Assembly: GCF_900996235.1 (NCBI RefSeq)
Contig: NZ_CAAJGM010000111.1
Span: forward strand, 496,001 to 560,000
Source: Paraburkholderia sp. BCC1885
Lineage (GTDB): Bacteria; Pseudomonadota; Gammaproteobacteria; Burkholderiales; Burkholderiaceae
Reading direction: 5' to 3'
DNA: 64,000 bases
Each line of letters begins with the position of its first letter. Within the stretch, counting starts at the first letter, position 1. A program made the position numbers and the translations under genes. The notes under the pieces are model-generated. The model was not told the origin of the DNA, searched no databases, and worked only from the letters and a program-made list of their open reading frames with translations. Below are positions 38,567-47,059 of this stretch, in pieces.

Positions 38567-39859
38567 ATGCCCACAGTCGAAGAACTGACGCTCAGCGGCG
38601 TTCTGCCCCATCTCGTGCTCGAAGAGTCCGGCTGGACCGCCACGTGGCGGGCACTCACGCTGCACAGCGTGTTTCAACCGGTGCTGTCCATCACCCATCA
38701 ACGCATCGTCGGCTATGAAGCGCTGTTGCGAGCCTTCGACCCGGTCGGCCTGCCCGTCACGCCCGACGTGCTGTTTGCCAGCACCCGCACGGCCGGCGAA
38801 GCGCGCGAGCTGGACCGCATCGCGCGCTGCCTGCATGTTGCCAACTTCATGGAACAGAACGTCGAAGTCGGCTGGCTGTTTCTCAATACGCGGCCGCAGG
38901 TATTCGAAACCGGCTGGCCGCAGCGCACCTTCATCGACGAATTGTCTGCACATTTCGGGCTGCCGCAGGAGCGCATCGTGATCGAGGTGCTTGAGCAACC
39001 GGCGGACGACGAGTCCGCAGTCGCCAGCATGCTGGACGCCTCGCAGCCACGCGACTTTCTGATCGCCATCGACGACTTCGGCACCGGCTTCTCCAACTTC
39101 GACCGCGTGTGGCGCTTTCGCCCCGACATCGTCAAGCTCGACCGTTCGCTGGTGGCGCGCGCGGGCAAGCGCCAGGGCGACGAGTCGCTGATCAGTCATC
39201 TGATCGCCATGTTGCATCAGTCGGGCACGCTGGTGCTGGCCGAGGGCGTGGAGACCGACGACGAGCTGATGATCCTGATGCAGGCCGACGTCGATTTCGT
39301 GCAGGGTTTCTGGCTCGGTCAGCCGAAGGGCTCCGTGCAGGCCGCGTGTGCGCGCGTGCCGGCCCTGATCGATTCCATGTGGCGCAAGTTTGCCGAATAC
39401 GAACGCAAGTACGCGGGCCACCGGCAACTCGGCTTCGATGGCTTCGCCGAAGCGGTACTGCGGGCAGCCGCCACTTATGCGACGAGCGGCGACCTCGCGG
39501 AAGCCGCGCAGCGCGTGTTTCACATTCCCGAAGCGCGCCGCGTGTTCGTCACGGATGCGCAGGGCGAGCAGACAGCGCCATCCATCAGTGCACCCAATGT
39601 TCCGCCACCGCCCCAGCGGCTCGCGCCGTTGCTCGCGACCACCCGCAGCAACTGGTCACGCCGGGCCTACTTCAAGCACGCGCTGGCCGCACCCGGCCGC
39701 GTGGCGATGATGGGCCCGCACTATTCGCTGATCGACGGCCAGGATTGCTACACCGCCGCCGTCACGCTCGATCGCGGCGGCAAGACCACGATACTGTGCG
39801 TCGACTTCATGCCGGGCGCACCGCGCAAGCCAGCCACGCACGGCTCGCGTAAGCGCTAA
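38567..39859 (+). CDS. EAL-domain cyclic-di-GMP phosphodiesterase with C-terminal sensory domain
   Basis: The 430-residue protein has an N-terminal EAL domain with all main catalytic signatures: E51 in YEALLR, N107, E140 (VIEVLEQ), D169/D170 (IDDFGTG), K190 (VKLDRS), E226 (AEGVET) and Q246. It should therefore hydrolyse c-di-GMP. The C-terminal 170 residues (SRRAYFKHALAAPGR, then GPHYSLIDGQDCYTAAVTL) resemble the PAS/Cache-like C-terminal domain of YkuI-type proteins and may bind a ligand. No transmembrane helix or signal peptide, so cytoplasmic. No GGDEF partner in the neighbourhood. GAGG lies about 10 bases before the ATG. Confidence 0.88.
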   Translation: MPTVEELTLSGVLPHLVLEESGWTATWRALTLHSVFQPVLSITHQRIVGYEALLRAFDPVGLPVTPDVLFASTRTAGEARELDRIARCLHVANFMEQNVEVGWLFLNTRPQVFETGWPQRTFIDELSAHFGLPQERIVIEVLEQPADDESAVASMLDASQPRDFLIAIDDFGTGFSNFDRVWRFRPDIVKLDRSLVARAGKRQGDESLISHLIAMLHQSGTLVLAEGVETDDELMILMQADVDFVQGFWLGQPKGSVQAACARVPALIDSMWRKFAEYERKYAGHRQLGFDGFAEAVLRAAATYATSGDLAEAAQRVFHIPEARRVFVTDAQGEQTAPSISAPNVPPPPQRLAPLLATTRSNWSRRAYFKHALAAPGRVAMMGPHYSLIDGQDCYTAAVTLDRGGKTTILCVDFMPGAPRKPATHGSRKR

Positions 39860-39920
39860 AGCGCTGTCAGGATCGCAGCGGAACTGCTGTCACGTCGAGC
39901 GCATCGATCATGTCCAGCGC

Positions 39921-40325
39921 TCAATCCTCTATGCGCGAGCGCCCCGACTTGATCTCGCTGCGCCGCGCCTTGGTGTCGAGCCGGCGCCGGTTCGATGCCC
40001 GCGTGGGCCGCGTTGCCACCCGCGGCGTGCGGGTCACGCTGACGCTCTGAATCAGCTCGTCGAGGCGCGCCAATGCCGAAGCACGGTTCATCTCCTGGGT
40101 ACGATGCTCCTGCGCCTTGATGATGACCACACCGTCACGCGTCAGGCGACGGTCTGATAACGCGAGCAAGCGCATCTTCAGGACCTCGGGCAGCGACGAC
40201 GCGCGCACGTCGAAGCGCAGATGAATCGCGCTCGAAACCTTGTTGACGTTCTGCCCGCCCGCCCCTTGCGCGCGCACGGCGGTCAGTTCGATTTCATTGG
40301 GCGGGATCGGGTAACGGGATGTCAT
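39921..40325 (-). CDS. arfB: Alternative ribosome-rescue factor ArfB (class-I RF-like peptidyl-tRNA hydrolase)
   Basis: The 134-residue protein has the release-factor catalytic GGQ motif (residues 23-25 in AQGAGGQNVNKVSSA) and a basic C-terminal tail (TRPTRASNRRRLDTKARRSEIKSGR) that in ArfB/YaeJ enters the empty mRNA channel of stalled ribosomes. It thus rescues ribosomes on non-stop messages. The start at 40325 (MTSRYPIPPNEIELTAVRAQG) gives the family length; the in-frame upstream extension is Arg-rich and unlikely. Confidence 0.92.
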   Translation of the reverse strand: MTSRYPIPPNEIELTAVRAQGAGGQNVNKVSSAIHLRFDVRASSLPEVLKMRLLALSDRRLTRDGVVIIKAQEHRTQEMNRASALARLDELIQSVSVTRTPRVATRPTRASNRRRLDTKARRSEIKSGRSRIED

Positions 40326-40519
40326 GGCATGGTATGGAACAACGAACACGCAAGTGTACACACGCGCCCTGTGAACGTCTCGCGCGTCAAAAGCCTGCGC
40401 CGGAATACGGACAGGCGTAGCACGCGGCGAGCCACGCCGTTGCACGCCGCACAATAAACGTTGCCGCCAGCCGGCGCCTCACCGATACTCGCCCCTATCG
40501 CTTCCGACGCATCTAAAAC

Positions 40520-41161
40520 ATGAAACTGCGCCCCGCCTTTGTGCTCGAACTTGCGGTCAATCTGCTGCTGCCGTGGCTCGCCTACAAGATCGCCCTGCCG
40601 CGCTGGGGCGAGACCGGCGGCCTGATCGCCTCGGCCGTGCCGCCGGTGATCTGGAGTCTCGTCGAACTGGCGCGCTTTCGCCGCGTCGACGCGCTCAGCC
40701 TCGTCGTGCTGATCGGCATCGTGCTGTCGATCGGCGCGATGGCGCTGGGCGGCAGCCCGCGCATGTTGCTGCTGCGCGAGTCGCTGGTGTCGGGCGCGGT
40801 GGGCGTGGCGTTCCTCCTCTCGCTGCCCATGCGCCGGCCGTTGATCTTCTATCTCGCGCGCGCCACGGTTGCGCGCGAGGTTGCGGGCGGTGGCGCCCGC
40901 ATCGACGCCCTCTGGAACGAGCGCCCGGCCTTCGCCGCCTCGATGCGCCTGATGACCGCCGTCTGGGGTGTGGGCCTCACCACTGAAACCGCCATTCGCT
41001 CCTGGATGGCGTGGACATGGACAGTGGAACGCTTCCTGGTGGTCTCGCCGTTTGTCGGCTACGGCATCTATGGCGCGTTGCTGGCGTGGACGCTGTGGTA
41101 TCGCAAAACCTTGCGCAACGGTTCCGGCAGCGCAGCGCCAACAGACACCATCCTTGGCTGA
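40520..41161 (+). CDS. VC0807-type multi-pass membrane protein
   Basis: A 213-residue protein with about six hydrophobic segments (starting LELAVNLLLPWLAYKIAL, LIASAVPPVIWSLVELARFRR, LVVLIGIVLSIGAMAL) separated by Arg-rich loops. The AVPPVIWSLVELARFRR-(V/I)DALS pattern is typical of the VC0807 family of inner-membrane proteins of unknown role. No strong ribosome-binding site is visible at the ATG. It precedes the FUSC gene by about 190 bases and is oriented the same way. Confidence 0.8.
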   Translation: MKLRPAFVLELAVNLLLPWLAYKIALPRWGETGGLIASAVPPVIWSLVELARFRRVDALSLVVLIGIVLSIGAMALGGSPRMLLLRESLVSGAVGVAFLLSLPMRRPLIFYLARATVAREVAGGGARIDALWNERPAFAASMRLMTAVWGVGLTTETAIRSWMAWTWTVERFLVVSPFVGYGIYGALLAWTLWYRKTLRNGSGSAAPTDTILG

Positions 41162-41348
41162 AAGGCTTCGCTTACCCTCACCGCGCTCAGCCGCTCGCTT
41201 CGGAAAACAGCATAACAAAGGCATCGCCACGGCGTAACTAGCCAAACGGCCGAGGTCAGGTGCACCCTAAAATCAGTTAGACTCATCCTCAATTTGGGGC
41301 TTCCCCGCAATCTCATTATTGTCGTGGTACGAAACCTCCAGGCAGTCG

Positions 41349-43880
41349 ATGCGTTATTCGGTCGAAATCAAAAAATTCCTATATAGCCAGTACTTTTACG
41401 GCGGCCTGCGGATCGCGGTCGGCGTATCGCTACCGGCCGTTGTTTGCCTGCTGCTGTTCCATGAGCGGGAGCTGGGCTTCACCATTGCGACCGGCGCGCT
41501 CGGCGCGTGCGTGGTGGATATGCCGGGCCCGCTCAAGTACAAGCACAACGAAATGCTGGCGTGCAGCGTGATCGGCTTTCTGTCGGCGCTGGCAACCGGC
41601 ATCGCCACCGTCAACCCGGTGGCGCTCTGGTGCACTGTCGTGCCGCTCACGTTCGTGCTGTCGCTGATCGTGGTGTACGGCAACCGCTGGCCGCAAATCA
41701 GCTTCGCGACGCTCTTCATGATGATCATGACGCTCGAGGAGCATTTCACGCCCATGCAGGCGCTCGTCAATGCGGCATGGATACTCGGCGGCGGTCTCTG
41801 GTACACCTATTGGTCGACCTTCGTGAGCCGCTGGCAGTTGCACCGCATCGAACAGCAGGCGCTCGCGGAAAGCGTGTTTGCCTGCGCCGACTATCTGCTC
41901 GCGCGCTCCGATTTCTACGACCTCGATAACGACCTCGACGACTGCTACCGCAATCTGGTCGCCAAACAGATCGTCGCGGTCGACCGTCAGGAGGCAGCGC
42001 GCGACATCGTGCTGCGCAATCTGCCCAAGCTCAAGCGCGGCAAGCTCGAGCCGCGCCGCGCCATGCTGTTCAATCTGTTTATCAATACGGTCGACCTGCA
42101 CGAACTGTTCGTCGGCGCGCATACCGATTATCCGATGGTGCGCAATACCTTCGGCGGCTCGGACATGCTCACCTTCTATCGCGACCTGATCCGCAAGGCT
42201 GCGGCGGATCTCGAAGAGATCGGCCTTGCAGTGCTGCAAAACCAGCCGCCGCGCAATCGCGTCAATGTGAAAGCCGAACTGCGCGCCATCGAATTCGAAA
42301 TCGAGCTGATGCGCAAGCACGATATGCCGGCGAAAAACCCGGAGGCTTATTCGGCGGTGTCGGCCACCTTCCGGCGCATCTGGAGCGCCACGCGGCTGAT
42401 CGACAAAATGCGCAAGAGCCTCTCCAGCGAGGCGCGCACCACGGAAACCGAACTGCGGCTCGACCAGGCGCTATCGCGTTTCGTGTCGAGCCGGCGCGTG
42501 CCGTTCGGACAGATTTTCTCGAATCTGACGATGGCCTCGCCGAGCTTCCGGCACGCGCTACGCGTGACGATCGCGGTGGCCGTCGGTTTCTGGCTGGGGC
42601 GTCTGCTGCCGCTCACCAACGCGTACTGGATCGTGATGACTACCGTCATCATCCTGAAGCCCGGCTATTCGCTCACCAAGCAGCGCAACAGCCAGCGGAT
42701 CGTCGGCACGCTGATCGGCTGCGCGGCCAGCATCGCGCTGATGGTGTTCGTCAAGGAACCGCACATCCTGCTGGTGGTGATGTTCGCTTCCATGGTGATG
42801 AGCTATAGCCTTCTGCTGTTCAACTATACGGCGAGCGTCGTGTTCACGTCGGCCTATGTGCTGCTGATGTTCCACCTGCTGGCGCCCGGCAGCATGCGCA
42901 TCATCGGCGAGCGCGCCATCGACACGGTGGTTGGCTGCGCGATCGCAATTGCCGCCAGCCACCTGTTCCCGTACTGGGAATATCGCCTGATGGGCAAGCT
43001 CGTCAACAGCATGATCGCCGCGACCCGGCAATATCTGGAAGCCAGTTGGTGGTGGAGCGGCAAACCCGTCGAAGTCACCACGGCGGTCGTGACCGAGGCC
43101 GGTGCGCGCGCGCCGGCGGCGGCGATGGCCAATCCCGCGGGGAGCTTTGGGGCGGCCGGTTTTAGCGGCGCGAATTTCGCTGCAACCGGGTTAGCGGCGG
43201 CGGCCGGCGCCAAAGCTGACGCCCATGCACGTACTGCAATGGCCGGCGTCAGTTCCACTGAGGTGACGGCCGAAGGCGCCGCCCAAGCCGCGGCGAACGT
43301 CGCGGCCGCTGCCATTGTCACCGCCACGGCTCCCGCAACGGCAGCCACTGGCGCCACTACTCCGGCCGCAACGGCGGCCGCCATCGCGCTCGAGCGCGAC
43401 TATCGCTACCGGCTCGCGCGCAAGAATGTGCACGTGGCGTTCGCCAATCTCGGCCAGGCGTTTCAGCGCATGATGCTCGAGCCGAAAGCGGCGCAAAAGT
43501 TTGTCCCTGAACTCAACGATCTGCTGGTGCGCAGCCACGTGCTGGCCTCGCAGATCACCGCGGCCGCCCCCTTGCTGCGTACTTCGGCGCAACAGCCCGA
43601 GTCCGTTTCACTGCAGCCGCTGCAGCGCGTGTTGAGCGTGGTACGGGACAACCTCAGCGAAGCCGAGGCCGGCGCCGCGCCGCCGCCCGATCAGGCCGAC
43701 GTCACGAAGCAGCTCTCGCGTGAGCTCGATACCATGGTGGTCGAAGCCGAGAAATCGGCCGACTATTCGGCGGAAGCCGTGCATGAACTGAAACTGCTCG
43801 CGCATCAATGCAAACAGATGCTCGCAGCGGCCAATCAGATTCGCAGGGATGCCAGCGTGATTCGTCTGCCGGACGAGTGA
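41349..43880 (+). CDS. FUSC-family inner-membrane protein (aromatic acid exporter type) with Ala-rich insert
   Basis: The protein (843 residues from ATG 41349; a TTG ten codons upstream is possible) has the duplicated architecture of the FUSC/AaeB/YccS family: a block of about six membrane helices, a cytoplasmic helical domain, a second membrane block (FRHALRVTIAVAVGFWLGRLLPLTNAYWIVMTTVIILKPGYSLTKQRNSQR, with the conserved KPGYSLT-QR motif) and a final cytoplasmic helical domain. A roughly 105-residue stretch of nearly pure Ala/Thr/Gly/Val (about 43070-43386) is inserted in the last domain. Such proteins export aromatic carboxylic acids or similar compounds, usually with HlyD-type partners; none is adjacent. 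Confidence 0.88.
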   Translation: MRYSVEIKKFLYSQYFYGGLRIAVGVSLPAVVCLLLFHERELGFTIATGALGACVVDMPGPLKYKHNEMLACSVIGFLSALATGIATVNPVALWCTVVPLTFVLSLIVVYGNRWPQISFATLFMMIMTLEEHFTPMQALVNAAWILGGGLWYTYWSTFVSRWQLHRIEQQALAESVFACADYLLARSDFYDLDNDLDDCYRNLVAKQIVAVDRQEAARDIVLRNLPKLKRGKLEPRRAMLFNLFINTVDLHELFVGAHTDYPMVRNTFGGSDMLTFYRDLIRKAAADLEEIGLAVLQNQPPRNRVNVKAELRAIEFEIELMRKHDMPAKNPEAYSAVSATFRRIWSATRLIDKMRKSLSSEARTTETELRLDQALSRFVSSRRVPFGQIFSNLTMASPSFRHALRVTIAVAVGFWLGRLLPLTNAYWIVMTTVIILKPGYSLTKQRNSQRIVGTLIGCAASIALMVFVKEPHILLVVMFASMVMSYSLLLFNYTASVVFTSAYVLLMFHLLAPGSMRIIGERAIDTVVGCAIAIAASHLFPYWEYRLMGKLVNSMIAATRQYLEASWWWSGKPVEVTTAVVTEAGARAPAAAMANPAGSFGAAGFSGANFAATGLAAAAGAKADAHARTAMAGVSSTEVTAEGAAQAAANVAAAAIVTATAPATAATGATTPAATAAAIALERDYRYRLARKNVHVAFANLGQAFQRMMLEPKAAQKFVPELNDLLVRSHVLASQITAAAPLLRTSAQQPESVSLQPLQRVLSVVRDNLSEAEAGAAPPPDQADVTKQLSRELDTMVVEAEKSADYSAEAVHELKLLAHQCKQMLAAANQIRRDASVIRLPDE

Positions 43881-43987
43881 GTGGGGATAAAGGCGGAAAG
43901 CGGCGAAACCACGGCGCCCCCGCACTTGCCCGCACTTGCCCGTCCCACCCTACGCGTATCGGCTCTTCACTCAAGCCCTGACGCTTT

Positions 43988-44227
43988 TCACTGCGAACCG
44001 CCGCTCGCCGCGCCCGCTGTTGCAGCCGCAGCCGAAGCCACGCTGGGCGGCGAAGCATTCTCGCGGTCGAAGTCGCGCTTGCCGCTGATCGCGTTATACA
44101 AAAGCGTCGCAATCACCAGCAACACCGCAACGACAATAAACACGGCGATGCCGAGGGTCGGGTTCTTCTTGCGCGGTGGGTTCATGAGGCGGCTCGATTC
44201 TCGCGTGATGTCCTGGAAGGCAGGCAT
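43988..44227 (-). CDS. Small single-pass membrane protein
   Basis: A 79-residue product from the ATG at 44227; an alternative start at 44185 gives 65 residues. Basic N terminus (NPPRKKNPTLG), one hydrophobic helix (IAVFIVVAVLLVIATLLYNAI), then a charged segment and an Ala/Ser/Gly-rich C terminus. The orientation would be N-in by the positive-inside rule. Function unknown. Neither start has a strong ribosome-binding site. Confidence 0.6.
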   Translation of the reverse strand: MPAFQDITRESSRLMNPPRKKNPTLGIAVFIVVAVLLVIATLLYNAISGKRDFDRENASPPSVASAAAATAGAASGGSQ

Positions 44228-44432
44228 TTTACGCCCAGCCGCCTTGCACGTCGCTTGCAAACTCCGAACAGCAACGTAACGGCAACAGCATACCGCCACG
44301 ACCGTTCGAACCCGCACATTTGCACGTAGAAGAAAACCCGGATAAAGAGCAATTCTGTACTCGCTCGATCGCGCTAACCGCCATCGACGTCGCCGCCTAT
44401 GCTCTAAAGCAGAGCATCGATGGGAGCGCGAA

Positions 44433-45230
44433 ATGCAACCGGGTCCCCTGTTTATCGTCGGCGCGCCGCGTTCGGGAACGACGTTCCTGTGCGCGCTCCT
44501 CAATACTCATCCGCTCATCGAGCTCACCAACGAGTGCCGGATTTTCGCGCCGCTGAAAAATATGCTCGAGGTCGAAAGTCATCGGCCCGACCTGCTGGCG
44601 GCGGCCCATCGCGAGCGTTTCGAGTCGTTTGGCCGGCGCACGCTCGGCGCATGGGTCGAACGCTTTTACCGCGATGCGCTTGGCGTCGAGGCGCCCATCT
44701 GGGGCGACAAGCATCCCGCGTATGGCGACCCCACCGTGCTGTCGGGCCGCACCGGATCCATCGAATGCATGCCGCGCTCGGGGTCGTGCCTGCGGCTCAT
44801 CCGCGACGCGCTGCCGCACGCACGCTTCATTCATATTCACCGCGATCCGCGCCATGTCGCGAACTCGCTGATGCGCAAACGCTGGGCAGCGTCGCTCGAA
44901 GACGGCGTGCGCGTCTGGGGGCAGTACGTTGAAGAGATCACCGGTTTTTTCGATGAGTTGCCCAATCAGCAGACGCTTACGCTCCCCTATCGCCGTCTCG
45001 TTGAAGACGGCAGCGCGACGGTCGAGAAAATCGGCCGCTTTCTCGGACTCGCCGACGCCTCGCCGATCAGCGATTTTCTCGCCTCGCAACACCGTGCACC
45101 CACGCCGTTCAGCGATCCGGTGCGGGATATCGGCGACCTTTATATCGTGCCGGACTCCGCCGACGCCGACGACCCGCTGCTCGAGATCGCGGGCCATGCG
45201 GCGGTGCATCTGGGATATGCGGCGGCGTGA
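44433..45230 (+). CDS. Sulfotransferase-family protein
   Basis: The 265-residue protein begins with the 5'-phosphosulfate-binding loop FIVGAPRSGTTFLCALLNTHP, and has the 3'-phosphate region FIHIHRDPRHVANSLMRKRW of PAPS-dependent sulfotransferases. The C-terminal part YRRLVEDGSATVEKIGRFLGL is also typical. It would transfer sulfate from PAPS to an unknown acceptor such as a polysaccharide, lipid or small molecule. GGGAGC precedes the ATG. It lies between the small membrane protein (divergent) and the DsbG-like gene (convergent), with no PAPS-synthesis gene nearby. Confidence 0.85.
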   Translation: MQPGPLFIVGAPRSGTTFLCALLNTHPLIELTNECRIFAPLKNMLEVESHRPDLLAAAHRERFESFGRRTLGAWVERFYRDALGVEAPIWGDKHPAYGDPTVLSGRTGSIECMPRSGSCLRLIRDALPHARFIHIHRDPRHVANSLMRKRWAASLEDGVRVWGQYVEEITGFFDELPNQQTLTLPYRRLVEDGSATVEKIGRFLGLADASPISDFLASQHRAPTPFSDPVRDIGDLYIVPDSADADDPLLEIAGHAAVHLGYAAA

Positions 45231-45255
45231 AAACGTCCGGGCGCGGGTGGATGAT

Positions 45256-45303
45256 GCCTGGTCGAGGCCTGGTCGGGGCCTGGTCGGACCTGGTTGAGGC
45301 CTA
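45256..45303 (+). repeat. Short tandem repeat, 11-base unit, four copies
   Basis: Imperfect copies of GCCTGGTCGRG occur at 45256-45266, 45267-45277, 45278-45287 and 45288-45298, followed by a partial GCCTAG that contains the stop codon of the dsbG-like gene read from the other strand. Probably a slippage-prone minisatellite in the short gap between two convergent genes. Confidence 0.75.
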
Positions 45304-45915
45304 GCGGAACCGTTGCAAGGACGGATCCGTAACCGGCTGTTCCGGCAGATTCAGCATGCCCGGCAGCGAGCTCAAAGGCGGCAAACCGCTAATATCCGCC
45401 CAACGTCCGCCGCTGGCTTTATAGATGATGGTCGGCGTGCCGTCGAAGCCGAGATTCTGAAACGTCTTGATGTTACCGTTCAACTTTGTCTGCGTGGCGG
45501 GCTCCATCTTCGCCAATGGCGCAATGCCGCCGGATTCTTCCTTCTCGTTGAATTTCGTCTCCAGCTCACGCAGCAGCGCCGGCCCGTTCTGCGCCTCCAG
45601 CAATGCAGCGGCCTTGCCCGGCGAGTCGGGTTTCAGGAAGCCCATTGGAATCCAATGCACCTGCAAGCCGGCCGCCTCATACGGCTGCAATGCTTTCCAC
45701 GCGTAATGGCAGAAGATGCAATTCGGGTCCATGAAGACATACACCATCGATTTAACGTCTTTGCCCGACGCCCCTTCGACGATTGCCGGCGCATTCACGA
45801 ACGACGTCGCCGCCGACGCGGGCAAATAACTCGGCGCCGGCTGATCCGCCGCCATGGCAAAACCGGACAACATAACCGCGACTGAAGCAACGACAAGCCT
45901 TGCAGGTTTGAACAT
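45301..45915 (-). CDS. DsbG/DsbC-like periplasmic thiol:disulfide interchange protein
   Basis: The 204-residue product has a signal peptide (MFKPARLVVASVAVMLSGFAMAADQ) and a thioredoxin-fold domain with the redox motif in MDPNCIFCHYAW (C66, C69) and a later cis-Pro loop DGTPTIIYKASGGRW. It is shorter than classical DsbG (which has an N-terminal dimerisation domain of about 60 residues), although a reduced N-terminal segment remains. It probably reduces or isomerises disulfides of envelope proteins. GGGAGTG precedes the ATG at 45915. No DsbD partner in the window. Confidence 0.85.
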   Translation of the reverse strand: MFKPARLVVASVAVMLSGFAMAADQPAPSYLPASAATSFVNAPAIVEGASGKDVKSMVYVFMDPNCIFCHYAWKALQPYEAAGLQVHWIPMGFLKPDSPGKAAALLEAQNGPALLRELETKFNEKEESGGIAPLAKMEPATQTKLNGNIKTFQNLGFDGTPTIIYKASGGRWADISGLPPLSSLPGMLNLPEQPVTDPSLQRFR

Positions 45916-46429
45916 CGGACACTCCCATTCGGTACAAGACGGACTGTTTAACTGCAAAAGTGCGTCAATTGTAGCGATCTCAGCCTGAGGCCGCAGCGAG
46001 CGGCGCGCTGCAAGTTTTACACCCGCGCAACCAGGTTTCGTACTGCTTCCACGTGATCGATAAAATTTATTTGGATATCTAAATAAATTTTTATTTAGGG
46101 GATTTATCGCACATGACGCGCGCGCCAGCCGTCCGTTGACGATCGCCGGTGGTTACCGCGGCCTCAATGCGGCGCAAAGCAGGATCCCGCTCTCGCAGGA
46201 CAGCCTCGCTTCGACGGAGTCGCTATCGCGGCAGACCACCAATCAGTAGCTCAAGAACCCGGAGAGCCAAAAGATCTGAGCCTGAAGTCCGGGGAAATCG
46301 CGATTCTGGATTTTGACCGCCTGCGGGCGGCAAGCCTCCGTGGGACCGAGCCGTGAGTCACGCACGAGTCTTTTCGCGGACCAAAACCGCATCATTGACA
46401 AATATTCCAATAATAGATATTGTGTCCAG
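45916..46429. other. 514-base intergenic region with AT-rich nested inverted repeats and a possible gene remnant
   Basis: Contains an AT-rich island at 46058-46109 (separate entry) and an open stretch at 46136-46249 that starts with TTG and reads TIAGGYRGLNAAQSRIPLSQ and onward to a TAG; it has protein-like codon use but no initiator context and no recognised homology, so it may be the end of a decayed gene. The last 180 bases lead to the DauR-like gene. Confidence 0.4.
46058..46109. repeat. AT-rich nested inverted repeats
   Basis: AAATTTATTT (46063-46072) and AAATAAATTT (46081-46090) are perfect inverted arms around GGATATCT; outside them CGATAAA (46058-46064) and TTTATCG (46103-46109) are also complementary. 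Composition is far more AT-rich than the surrounding DNA. It lies about 320 bases upstream of the DauR-like start and 140 bases upstream of the dsbG-like start. Confidence 0.6.
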
Positions 46430-47059
46430 ATGGCAAAATCCTCCAAAGAACAGCAGGTCCTGGTCGACCAACTGAAGCAGGTGGCGAAAGGCCTCGGCGA
46501 GACCTTTGCGCCGTTCTGCGAAGTCGTGCTGCACGACTTGCGGCAGGCCGATCATTCGATCGTCGCCATCCACAACAATCTCTCGGGACGGGAAGAAGGC
46601 GACCCCACCACCGAGTTGGGTCTCGCGCGCATGGCAGACGAGACCTATCCGCAAATCATCGCCAACTATGCCAACCAGTTCGCGGACGGGCGGCAGGTCA
46701 AAAGCACCTCGATCGGCATCAAGGACTCCGACGGCCGCTACGTGGCCGCGCTCTGCATCAACGTCGATCTGACGCTGTTCGGCAGTCTGCAAAACATGAT
46801 CGGCCGGTTCGTCGCGACGGATGACGCCTCCAATGTGGCGGAGTCCCTCGACCCGCCGGGCGCAGACAATATCCGGCAGCGTATCGACCAGTTCGCCGCC
46901 CGGCTCGCGACCACGCCGCGCGCCTTGAAGGCGGCCGAGCGGCGTGCGCTCATGAGCGAACTGCGCGAGTCCGGCAGCATGGAAGTGCGGCGCGCGATGG
47001 AAATTGTCGCGCTTCATCTAGGTGTATCGCGTGCCACGGTGTACAACGATGTCAAATGA
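46430..47059 (+). CDS. DauR/YheO-type transcriptional regulator (PAS + HTH)
   Basis: A 209-residue protein with an N-terminal YheO-like PAS domain (LGETFAPFCEVVLHDLRQADHSIVAIHNNLSGR, later KSTSIGIKDSDGRYVAALCINVDLT) and a C-terminal HTH (the GSMEVRRAMEIVALHLGVSRATVYNDVK end). Relatives such as DauR control D-amino-acid and related catabolic genes. It is translationally coupled to the downstream reductase gene, whose ATG lies 11 bases inside its end, so it very likely regulates that operon. ATG 46430 starts after AT-rich upstream sequence; no strong ribosome-binding site seen. Confidence 0.9.
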   Translation: MAKSSKEQQVLVDQLKQVAKGLGETFAPFCEVVLHDLRQADHSIVAIHNNLSGREEGDPTTELGLARMADETYPQIIANYANQFADGRQVKSTSIGIKDSDGRYVAALCINVDLTLFGSLQNMIGRFVATDDASNVAESLDPPGADNIRQRIDQFAARLATTPRALKAAERRALMSELRESGSMEVRRAMEIVALHLGVSRATVYNDVK

